Positions 49,507-57,285 of a DNA stretch of 64,000 bases are shown piece by piece; the first letter of the stretch is position 1, and every line of letters starts with the position of its first letter. The notes below the pieces were generated by a model, which ran no database searches, had not been told where the DNA came from, and saw only the letters and a list, made by a program, of their open reading frames with translations. The translations under genes were made by a program, and so were the position numbers. Source of the stretch: an uncultured Clostridia bacterium (GTDB lineage Bacteria > Bacillota > Clostridia > Oscillospirales > Acutalibacteraceae); assembly GCA_947623205.1 (NCBI GenBank), contig CANQGM010000003.1, positions 1-64,000 of the forward strand, given 5' to 3'.

Positions 49507-50865
49507 ATGAAGGTTATTATTGTAGGCTGCGGTAAAGTGGGTACTTCCATCGCAACCCAGCTTAATTATGAAGGTCACGAAATAGTTGTTGTTGACATAA
49601 ACGGAGACGCTGTACAAAACCTTTCAAATTCACTTGATGTTATGGGGGTTGAGGGCAACGGCGCGACATATGATGTTCTTTCTGAGGCGGGAGCGGAAAC
49701 CGCTGACCTGGTTATCGCGGCGGCGGCTCATGATGAAATAAACCTTTACACCTGCCTTATGGCAAAGGCGGCAGGCGTTAGTCATACAATAGCAAGAGTT
49801 CGCAATCCCGAATACACAAAAGATTTGGCAAGAGTAAAAGATTTGCTGGGACTTTCAATGGCAATTAACCCCGAACTTACTGCCGCAAATGAAATAAGTC
49901 GTTTGCTTCGTTTGTCGGGCGCACTTGAAATTGACACATTCTCCAAAGGTATGGTAGAACTTATTAAAGTCACCCTGCCTGCCGACTCATCAATAGCAAA
50001 TAAAAAAATCAGCGAAATAGATATATTAAAAGGCAAAGTGCGCATTTGCTCGGTAGAACGCAGCAATGATGTTTATATTCCAAACGGTGATTTTGTTCTT
50101 CAGGCAGGCGACAAAATTTCCGTTGCTTTAAAATCAGATATAGCTTCAAAATTCTTTAAGCGCATAAATGTTTCAATCGGAAAGAGCCGTGACGCGATCC
50201 TGCTGGGAGGCGGCAAAATATCATATTATCTTGCCAAAAATCTTATAAACTCAGGTTCTAATGTAAAAATAATTGAAAAAAATCCGGCAAGATGCAAAGA
50301 ACTTGCTCAGGAATTGCCTGAAGCCATTATTATACAGGGTGACTGTATGGACCAGGATCTGTTGCTCAGCGAGGGAATTGAACACGCCAAGGGTGTTGCG
50401 GCGCTTATGGATTATGATGAAGAAAACATTTTAAGCTCGCTTTATGTTAAAGGCGTTTCAAAAGCAAAGGTTATTACAAAGGTAAACAACACCTCTTTCA
50501 ACTCAATACTCAACAACTTTAATCTTGACTGCATTATTCATCCCAAAAATCTTACGGGTGAATATATTGTAAGATATGTAAGAGCAATGCAAAACTCCGT
50601 TGGCAGCAATGTTGAAACACTGTACAGGCTTAATGACGATATGATAGAGGCTCTTGAATTTAGAGTACATGAAAAATCAAAAGTTACAAATATTCCTTTG
50701 CGGGAGCTCAATTTAAAAGACAATTTACAGGTTATATGCATTAACAGGCGGGGCAAAATAATTATTCCGCAAGGCAGCGACGTTATTATGCCTCATGATA
50801 TGGTTGTGATAATTACAAAGCATAAGGGATTAAGCGATCTTGACGATATTCTTAGCAGACATTGA
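49507..50865 (+). CDS. trkA: Trk system potassium uptake protein TrkA
   Basis: The NAD-binding regulatory subunit of the K+ channel. The 452-aa protein has two RCK units: VGCGKVGTSIATQLN with the first TrkA-C domain (about 140-215), and LGGGKISYYLAKNL with a second TrkA-C domain (about 370-450). TrkA-C domains can bind c-di-AMP in Firmicutes, linking it to GdpP. trkH follows after 15 nt. Confidence 0.96.
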   Translation: MKVIIVGCGKVGTSIATQLNYEGHEIVVVDINGDAVQNLSNSLDVMGVEGNGATYDVLSEAGAETADLVIAAAAHDEINLYTCLMAKAAGVSHTIARVRNPEYTKDLARVKDLLGLSMAINPELTAANEISRLLRLSGALEIDTFSKGMVELIKVTLPADSSIANKKISEIDILKGKVRICSVERSNDVYIPNGDFVLQAGDKISVALKSDIASKFFKRINVSIGKSRDAILLGGGKISYYLAKNLINSGSNVKIIEKNPARCKELAQELPEAIIIQGDCMDQDLLLSEGIEHAKGVAALMDYDEENILSSLYVKGVSKAKVITKVNNTSFNSILNNFNLDCIIHPKNLTGEYIVRYVRAMQNSVGSNVETLYRLNDDMIEALEFRVHEKSKVTNIPLRELNLKDNLQVICINRRGKIIIPQGSDVIMPHDMVVIITKHKGLSDLDDILSRH

Positions 50866-50880
50866 GGGTAGTAAAGCGGT

Positions 50881-52329
50881 ATGAGCAAACGAATTATAGT
50901 TTATATTCTTGGATGGGTTCTGATTTTAGAGGGAGCGGCAATGCAGATTGCCACCGTTACCTCATTAATTTACGGAGAACGGGAAGGTTTTTACTTTCTT
51001 TTTACAGGACTTGCCTGTGCAATTCTTGGATTTCTTGCTCTTAAAGTAAAAAAGCCCCAAAACATAGTGCTGTATGTAAAATCGGCTTTCGCCGCAACGG
51101 CGCTAAGTTGGATAGTTATGTCGCTTGCGGGCTGCGTACCGTTTTGGATAAGCGGTGAAATCCCCTCGTTTATCGACGCATTTTTTGAAACCGTATCGGG
51201 CTTTACAACAACCGGTGCGTCGATCCTTACTAATATAGAAGGATTGAGCAATTGTATGCTCATATGGAGGAGCTTTCTTAACTGGCTGGGTGGTATGGGC
51301 GTTATTGTGTTCCTGCTTGCAATTATTCCAAAGCTCGGAGGTCAGCAGAACATTTATCTTATGAAAGCCGAGAGCCCCGGTCCTATTATTGGAAAATCGG
51401 TTCCTCATATGCGAAGCTACGCCGCAATGCTTTACGGCATATATATCGGTCTTACCTTTCTTGAATTTATATTATTACTATGCGGAGGAATGGGCGTTTT
51501 CGACGCAATAAACGTAAGCTTTGCAACAAGCGGCACAGGCGGATTCGGAATTCACAATGCCGGTATTGCGGCTTATGATTCCTACTTTCTGCAAGCTGTA
51601 ATTGCAGTATTTATGCTGCTTTTCGGTCTGAACTTTTCTGTTTATCTTCTTATTATTGCCGGAAAGCTTAAACAGATATTAAAAATTGAAGAAGTTTGGG
51701 TCTACCTCGGAATTACTCTTGCTTCAACTGTGCTGATAACATTAAACATACTCTCAATATATGGCTCTGTCTATGATGCATTTCACCAAAGCTTCTTTTA
51801 TGTTTCATCAATTATTACAACAACAGGTTTCGGACTTACCGATGTAAACAAATGGCCGGAGCTTTCAAAAGCAATTATAATTATATTAACCTTTATAGGC
51901 GCAACAGCGGGCAGTACCGGCGGCGGATTTAAAATTTCAAGGGTTGTTCTGCTTTTTAAAGAAGTAAAAAAAGAATTTTCTCTGCTTATTCATCCCCGAA
52001 ACATAAAGGCGGTCAAAATGAACGGCAAAACCGTAAACCACGATATTATGCGCAGTACGTCTGTGTTTTTTGTAGTTTATATAGGGGTGTTTGCAATAAG
52101 CCTTCTTTTTGTTTCAATTGACAACAAAGACTTTTTAACAACTTTTTCTTCTGTTGCGGCAACTATCAACAACACCGGTCCCGGACTCGGAAATATAGGC
52201 CCTGTGGGAAATTATTCGGAATTCAGTATTCTGTCTAAAATTGTATTGATTTTTGATATGCTCGCAGGAAGACTTGAGTTATTCCCGCTTCTTCTCCTTT
52301 TCTCTCCCTCTGCATGGAAAAAATCCTGA
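50881..52329 (+). CDS. trkH: Trk potassium uptake protein TrkH
   Basis: The channel subunit. The 482-aa membrane protein shows the repeated pore loops with TTGAS, SGTGGFG, TTTGFG and NNTGPGLG, and FIGATAGSTGGGFK. Ten or so membrane segments; the N-terminus is hydrophobic without a signal peptide. Operon partner of trkA. Confidence 0.96.
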   Translation: MSKRIIVYILGWVLILEGAAMQIATVTSLIYGEREGFYFLFTGLACAILGFLALKVKKPQNIVLYVKSAFAATALSWIVMSLAGCVPFWISGEIPSFIDAFFETVSGFTTTGASILTNIEGLSNCMLIWRSFLNWLGGMGVIVFLLAIIPKLGGQQNIYLMKAESPGPIIGKSVPHMRSYAAMLYGIYIGLTFLEFILLLCGGMGVFDAINVSFATSGTGGFGIHNAGIAAYDSYFLQAVIAVFMLLFGLNFSVYLLIIAGKLKQILKIEEVWVYLGITLASTVLITLNILSIYGSVYDAFHQSFFYVSSIITTTGFGLTDVNKWPELSKAIIIILTFIGATAGSTGGGFKISRVVLLFKEVKKEFSLLIHPRNIKAVKMNGKTVNHDIMRSTSVFFVVYIGVFAISLLFVSIDNKDFLTTFSSVAATINNTGPGLGNIGPVGNYSEFSILSKIVLIFDMLAGRLELFPLLLLFSPSAWKKS

Positions 52330-52332
52330 GTT

Positions 52333-52749
52333 TTATATCTTTTTTTTAAATTCTCTGCCGCAGCGGGGACAGCGCACAATATGATTACCCTTTTGGTTCT
52401 TTACCCTAAGCTGCGCCTTACACGAAGGACATTTTATATATCTGAAATATTTGCGTTCTTTAAACTTTTTTACGTTAAGTCTGAACCATCTCATAAACGC
52501 ATTATAAAAAGGCATAAATTTTCTGTTTTCCGCGCTTCGTTTGGTAATATTTTTTGACAATGCGCGAAACAGGAACAGCGCTATTGCAATTAGTTCAAGC
52601 ATATCAAGAATAATGCTTATTATGGGATTAAAAATAATAATATTTAAAAACCAAATAATAATAAACAGCAAAAACAAAAAATTGTTAAGTTTATCCGTAC
52701 CGTATCTGCCCTGCATAAATATTGCTATTCTTTGCATTAATCCTCGCAT
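52333..52749 (-). CDS. Membrane protein with C-terminal zinc ribbon
   Basis: The 138-aa protein has two hydrophobic segments (about 22-40 and 45-65: FLFLLFIIIWFLNIIIF and DMLELIAIALFLF), a basic middle and a C-terminal zinc ribbon CPSCKAQL...CPRCGREF. Such small proteins are widespread in Clostridia and have no assigned function. It converges with trkH, whose stop is 3 nt away. Confidence 0.85.
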   Translation of the reverse strand: MRGLMQRIAIFMQGRYGTDKLNNFLFLLFIIIWFLNIIIFNPIISIILDMLELIAIALFLFRALSKNITKRSAENRKFMPFYNAFMRWFRLNVKKFKERKYFRYIKCPSCKAQLRVKNQKGNHIVRCPRCGREFKKKI

Positions 52750-52768
52750 TAAATTCAGCCCTTTCCAA

Positions 52769-52795
52769 ACAGGAACCCATTTTTAGGGTTCCTGT
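52769..52795. terminator. Hairpin upstream of the zinc-ribbon gene
   Basis: ACAGGAACCC (52769-52778) pairs with GGGTTCCTGT (52786-52795) across a 7-nt T-rich loop. A strong stem; T tracts are poor on both sides, so termination of the leftward nnrE transcript is likely but not certain. Confidence 0.55.
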
Positions 52796-52849
52796 GTTAT
52801 ATTGTATATTTATTTATAAATTTATAAATTTTAAAAATTAAATTCCGGC

Positions 52850-53710
52850 CTAAACATTTAAAATATAATCCGCACAAAAGTAAACATATTTTACATCGGC
52901 AATTACTGCCGAATGGTCTGTTTTTACAACAACGGTTTTTCGCTGCGAACGGCTCAGCTCTGTAACAAATTTAGCTATATTGCAGGTTTCGGAATTGCGT
53001 CCGTACCTATTATAAAACTGTTCGGTCGTCATAACCTGCGAGCCGTAGCCCTCAAAAAGACGAAGGTTTGAATAGTCAATCAGTTTGTACTCCTCGTTCA
53101 TCAAATGAATACCTATGTCGGCGTTTACCATTGAATCTATGTAGTACGGTGCGTCATTAAGGAAAAGCCCTGTTTTATAATATCCGATTGAAACAGTCAA
53201 ATCGGAATTAACCGCAATATCGGCAATACCTGTGTCGCCGTTTATTCCGCTGTTTATATCGGCGCTTATTATGTATGCGCCCGATGCGTTTATCTGTTCA
53301 ATTGCAGTACTCATTTCTCCCCTGACATTTCCTGAAAACCCTGTGCCGAGCAAACAGTCAACAACAATATCATATCCGGTAAAGCTGCCTGTTGAGGCAA
53401 GCGATTCTTCCTGAGCGCCAAGCGATATTGCGGTATTGTAATAGTAGAGTCCGTCTTTTGAAAAACCGCTGCCTGCTCTAATAATTGTAGGAATGATCCC
53501 GTTTTTACACAAAATGCAGGCAAGCGCATATCCGTCGCCTCCGTTGTTGCCCTTGCCGCATACGATCGCAACTCTGCCGGTAAATTTTACAGCTTCAAAA
53601 ATCCCTTTTGCGGCTCTGTGCATAAGCTCTGACGAGGTAGTATGCTCCGCAATGGTATGCGCGTCACTTTTTCGCATATTGTCAACTGAAATTACTTCCT
53701 GAAGATTCAT
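52850..53710 (-). CDS. nnrE: NAD(P)H-hydrate epimerase (YjeF N-terminal domain) with extra C-terminal segment
   Basis: The epimerase repairs hydrated NAD(P)H. Residues 1-215 match YjeF_N, with CGKGNNGGDGYALA and DCLLGTGFSG. In most bacteria this domain is fused to the NnrD dehydratase or is alone (about 220 aa); here about 65 residues follow (TTEQFYNRYGRNSETCN ... VIADVKYVYFCADYI) that are not NnrD and that I do not recognise. 286 aa in all. A terminator lies upstream, so the gene probably has its own promoter. Confidence 0.85.
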   Translation of the reverse strand: MNLQEVISVDNMRKSDAHTIAEHTTSSELMHRAAKGIFEAVKFTGRVAIVCGKGNNGGDGYALACILCKNGIIPTIIRAGSGFSKDGLYYYNTAISLGAQEESLASTGSFTGYDIVVDCLLGTGFSGNVRGEMSTAIEQINASGAYIISADINSGINGDTGIADIAVNSDLTVSIGYYKTGLFLNDAPYYIDSMVNADIGIHLMNEEYKLIDYSNLRLFEGYGSQVMTTEQFYNRYGRNSETCNIAKFVTELSRSQRKTVVVKTDHSAVIADVKYVYFCADYILNV

Positions 53711-53762
53711 TTACTATTATCCTTTTCAATATTGTCTTTATCTTACTTTTAACCTATAAAAA

Positions 53763-53785
53763 ACCGTAATATTTATTTTACGGTA
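53763..53785 (-). terminator. Terminator upstream of nnrE
   Basis: ACCGTAAT (53763-53770) pairs with TTACGGT (53778-53784); TTTTTTAT follows on the minus strand. It would stop transcripts from the right. Confidence 0.75.
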
Positions 53786-53890
53786 ATTTTATCATAAAAA
53801 TGCTTTCTTGTATAGGGTAAATTCAACTTTACAGCTAATTTTATGCCGATAATTTTATTTAAAGTTTAATTAAATTAATGCATATAAAAC

Positions 53891-53922
53891 AAGACGACAA
53901 ATTCTTAAAAATCTGTCGTCTT
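53891..53922 (-). terminator. Terminator after the 95-aa hypothetical gene
   Basis: AAGACGACA (53891-53899) pairs with TGTCGTCTT (53914-53922); TGTTTTAT follows on the minus strand. The rest of 53711-54014 contains no gene I can support. Confidence 0.8.
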
Positions 53923-54014
53923 TTAATTTTAGGACAGAGCAAAATATATGCCGCACACAGGCACATTTCATTTGCAGATCTTCGTCACATAAATCCCCAT
54001 TAAAAATAATGATT

Positions 54015-54302
54015 TTATAAGTCCTGCAAATCGGCTGCTGTAATGTCATTTTCAAGATTATCTCTTGCAAGGTCATTATCAATTACGGGATATACGTCTG
54101 AAATAGGCTTGTCTCCGCTGTGCTTATTTGTAAAAGGAGTTGTATGAAAAACCTTTTGTTCGGGCGGATAGGTACCCGAAATAATCGGGCGTGCCTGTTC
54201 CTCGCCGTGTTTTGCCTTTCCCTGAATTTCCGGAACCGGAGCCGCGTCATTTTTTGACCTTGTATGCGTTCGGTCAATACGCTTCATTCCCTTTTTTGCC
54301 AT
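54015..54302 (-). CDS. Small hydrophilic protein of unknown function
   Basis: From the ATG at 54302, with GAGGTGATT upstream, a 95-aa protein MAKKGMKRIDRTHTRSK... that is basic at the N-terminus and acidic at the C-terminus (NDLARDNLENDITAADLQDL), Pro-rich in the middle, with no membrane segment and probably disordered. I do not recognise the family. Composition (KRID..HTRSKND) recalls small clostridial proteins found near spore genes, but that is only an impression. Confidence 0.7.
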   Translation of the reverse strand: MAKKGMKRIDRTHTRSKNDAAPVPEIQGKAKHGEEQARPIISGTYPPEQKVFHTTPFTNKHSGDKPISDVYPVIDNDLARDNLENDITAADLQDL

Positions 54303-54423
54303 TCTAATCACCTCAAATGTAGTTTACCCGATGATGATTTATTATATTACAGAAAGCAATGCCATTTTAATAACAGTTCTGGCGTTGTATGGTTTTATTT
54401 GTAACAAAAATTACAATAAAAAA

Positions 54424-55035
54424 TCAGCTATGTTGTAATATTTTCTTATCTGTATTATCTTCGTACTTAAATATTCCCGCAAGTGAATATCGGATAGTGT
54501 CTGAAATATATCTGACAGTTTTTTCTTTATCTCTTGTTTCACGATTTTTAAGCCAGTCAATTACCATACCTGCAATTGCTTCGGTATAGAAATTTGCAAC
54601 AAAGCCCTTGTAATCTTCTTCAAGTTTTCTCTCTGACTTTTTCTCAACATAATCTATTATTGACTCTATTACAGATATAAAGTCTGCATGAAGAAACTGC
54701 TTCATCCCCTCTCTGCCGATTGAATCATATGCGCAGTTAAGAATGTGCTCATTCTCTTCAACATAATTCATAACAAATCTTATTGCGTCGTCATAGTCTG
54801 AAATCAGGTCTATTTTCTTAACTACTTCTATTGCTTCGTCTTCAAACGTCCACTTCATAAGGTCGTATATATCTTTAAAGTGATAATAAAAGGTATTTCG
54901 GTTTATTCCGCAGTCTTTTACAATTCCGCTTACAGTAACCTTTGAAAGCGGGTGGTTTAACAGCGCCTTTTTAAGTGAAGCCGCAAGCAGCTTTTTTGTA
55001 TTGTGAGATGTAATTTCATACTTCATTTTATTCAC
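54424..55035 (-). CDS. TetR family transcriptional regulator
   Basis: The 203-aa protein (GTG at 55035; ATG at 55026 is possible) has an N-terminal HTH, SKVTVSGIVKDCGINRNTFYYHFKDIYDLMKW, of the TetR type with the DhaS-like spacing, and a helical ligand domain. It is divergent from the MMPL gene and probably controls it and itself. Direct repeats and a dyad in the shared intergenic region are candidate operators. Confidence 0.92.
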   Translation of the reverse strand: MNKMKYEITSHNTKKLLAASLKKALLNHPLSKVTVSGIVKDCGINRNTFYYHFKDIYDLMKWTFEDEAIEVVKKIDLISDYDDAIRFVMNYVEENEHILNCAYDSIGREGMKQFLHADFISVIESIIDYVEKKSERKLEEDYKGFVANFYTEAIAGMVIDWLKNRETRDKEKTVRYISDTIRYSLAGIFKYEDNTDKKILQHS

Positions 55036-55043
55036 CCGATATT

Positions 55044-55173
55044 ATTATACATTTGTCTAAATTTCAGTCAATAGTATAAAAAATAATTTCTATGACAAAA
55101 TTCAGGTTTTGTATGAATTTCAGTCACCTGTCGTTATATTGACTGTTTAATATTGCTGTACTGCCAATATAAT
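55044..55173. promoter_or_regulatory. Divergent tetR/MMPL control region
   Basis: tetR promoter on the minus strand: TTGACT (55066-55071), 16-nt spacer, TATAAT (55044-55049). An 11-bp direct repeat AATTTCAGTCA occurs at 55060-55070, overlapping this -35 box, and again at 55116-55126. A dyad ACAAAA-N6-TTTTGT lies at 55095-55112. On the plus strand TATAAT (55168-55173) has only a weak -35, TTTAAT, as expected of a regulated promoter for the MMPL gene. Confidence 0.6.
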
Positions 55174-55206
55174 AATTATAGGAATTTTATTTACGGAGGT
55201 AGCCGG

Positions 55207-57285
55207 ATGAAGAAGTTTTTCAGTGCAGTTGTAAAACACAGGATTTTTGTTCTTGTTATTTTTATAATTGCGTTCGCTGTCTGCTTTGTTCTCAGAAATA
55301 TGGTTGCGGTCGACTACGATATAAACAACTATCTTCCCGAAGACTCAGCGTCTACCGTTGCAATTGATGTAATGGAAAATGAATTTGAAGGCGGAATACC
55401 AAACGTCAGGGTAATGATTTCTGATGTCACGATTCCAAGGGCTCTTGAATATAAGCAGAATCTAAAGAAAATTGACGGTGTAACTGCTGTGAGCTGGCTT
55501 GATGATTCGGCCGACATTACAACGTCGCTTTCCGCAATAGATAAAGACACTCTTGAAACCTATTACAAAGACAATAACGCATTGTTTACGGTTACAGTTG
55601 ATAACGAAAAAAGGCTGGAGGCTGTTGACTCAATAAGAAACTTAATTGGTGACAACAACGCTATGACAGGAAGCGCGGTCTCCACGGCAACCGCAACAAC
55701 AGAAACAGTCGGTGAAGTCGGAATTATTACGGTAATTTCAGTAATTTTTGTGTTTGTTGTCCTTTTGCTTACAACAAAGTCATGGTTCGATCCTATCATA
55801 ATTCTTATAGGTCTTGGCATTGCAATAATTATTAACGCCGGAACAAATATAATTTTCGGCAAAATTTCTTTTGTTACAAACGCGGCAGGCAATATATTAC
55901 AGCTTGCAGTATCACTCGATTATTCCGTGTTTCTTATTCACCGTTTTGATGAGTGCCGCATAGATAATCCGGATCCAAACAACGCAATGGTCGACGCCCT
56001 CTGCAAGTCACTTGGTTCAATACTTTCAAGCGGACTTACAACAGTTATCGGTTTTTTGGCTCTTGTTCTTATGCAGTTTCAAATCGGACCCGATCTGGGA
56101 TTAGCGCTTGCAAAGGGCGTAGCAATCAGCCTGATTTCTGTGTTCGTTTTTATGCCGTGCCTGGTTCTGACAACTATAAAGATTACAGATAAAACAAATC
56201 ACAAACAATTAATGCCGTCATTCAAAAAATTCGGAAAGCTTGTAAGCAAAGTAATGATACCGCTTGTCTGTGTGTTTGCTGTTTTAATTGTTCCCGCTTA
56301 TCTGGCGTCCAATTCAAACGGCTATTATTACGGTTCTTCACACATTTTCGGACCTGCTACACAATACGGAAGCGATACAAAGAAAATTGAAGACGTGTTT
56401 GGTAAAAGCGATACATATGTACTTATGATACCTAAGGGAAATACAGCAAAGCAAACAAAGCTTTCTGATGAGCTTCATTCCATTGATGAGGTCAGCGGAA
56501 TAATTTCGTATGTCGATATGGCGGGAGCGGAAATTCCGCCCCAATATCTTGACGCCGATACCCTTGCCCAGCTTGAGGGTGAACACTATGACAGAATGGT
56601 AATTTCCGTTGATACGGATTATGAGGGAGATAAAACTTTTGCGCTTGTTAAAAAAATAAGGGCAACGGCAGAAAAATTTTATCCGTCTGACTGGTACCTT
56701 GCAGGCAACGGCGTAAGCACCTATGACCTGATGGACACAGTCACATCAGACATGGTTAAGGTGAACTTTTTGGCAATAGGCGCGGTATTTATTATACTTC
56801 TTATTACAACGCGCAGAATTTTAGTGCCGGTTATTCTTGTGTTGAGCATTGAAACTGCAATATGGCTCAACCTTACAGTTCCGTACTTTACGGGAACTGA
56901 AATTTATTATATTGCGTATCTTATAATCAGCTCTGTCCAGCTTGGCGCAACTGTTGACTATGCAATTCTTTTAACGGACAGATATAAAGAAAACAGGCTT
57001 GTTCTTGGTAAAAAGCAGGCAATTATTCAAACACTGTCTGATTCAAGCGTGTCAATACTTACCTCGGGCAGTGTGCTTACTATTGTCGGTCATTTGCTTG
57101 GATATATTTCAAGCAATCAACTACTTGCACAGCTTGGAATTTTTATCGGCAGGGGCGCGTTGTTCTCGCTTGCAATAGTTTTCTTTGTTTTGCCGGGGCT
57201 GTTATATATTTTTGATAGACTTGTTACAAATAAAATTACAATAATCAAAAAGAAAAAGGAGACAGTTTTAAATGAACAGGCATAA
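55207..57285 (+). CDS. MMPL/RND-family membrane transporter
   Basis: From the ATG at 55207 (GGAGGT 9 nt upstream) a 692-aa protein with about 12 membrane segments in two halves: one helix at the N-terminus, a first extracytoplasmic loop (about 35-180), a helical bundle with QLAVSLDYSVFLIHRFDE, a second loop (about 360-505) and a second bundle with QLGATVDYAILLTDRYKEN. The paired D-Y motifs are those of MMPL proton relay. Exports lipids, peptides or drugs; substrate unknown. The next gene overlaps its end by 14 nt. Confidence 0.93.
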   Translation: MKKFFSAVVKHRIFVLVIFIIAFAVCFVLRNMVAVDYDINNYLPEDSASTVAIDVMENEFEGGIPNVRVMISDVTIPRALEYKQNLKKIDGVTAVSWLDDSADITTSLSAIDKDTLETYYKDNNALFTVTVDNEKRLEAVDSIRNLIGDNNAMTGSAVSTATATTETVGEVGIITVISVIFVFVVLLLTTKSWFDPIIILIGLGIAIIINAGTNIIFGKISFVTNAAGNILQLAVSLDYSVFLIHRFDECRIDNPDPNNAMVDALCKSLGSILSSGLTTVIGFLALVLMQFQIGPDLGLALAKGVAISLISVFVFMPCLVLTTIKITDKTNHKQLMPSFKKFGKLVSKVMIPLVCVFAVLIVPAYLASNSNGYYYGSSHIFGPATQYGSDTKKIEDVFGKSDTYVLMIPKGNTAKQTKLSDELHSIDEVSGIISYVDMAGAEIPPQYLDADTLAQLEGEHYDRMVISVDTDYEGDKTFALVKKIRATAEKFYPSDWYLAGNGVSTYDLMDTVTSDMVKVNFLAIGAVFIILLITTRRILVPVILVLSIETAIWLNLTVPYFTGTEIYYIAYLIISSVQLGATVDYAILLTDRYKENRLVLGKKQAIIQTLSDSSVSILTSGSVLTIVGHLLGYISSNQLLAQLGIFIGRGALFSLAIVFFVLPGLLYIFDRLVTNKITIIKKKKETVLNEQA

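Noticed and set aside
53870-54082. 70-aa minus-strand frame between nnrE and the small hydrophilic protein
   Set aside because: It spans a terminator hairpin and lacks a ribosome site.
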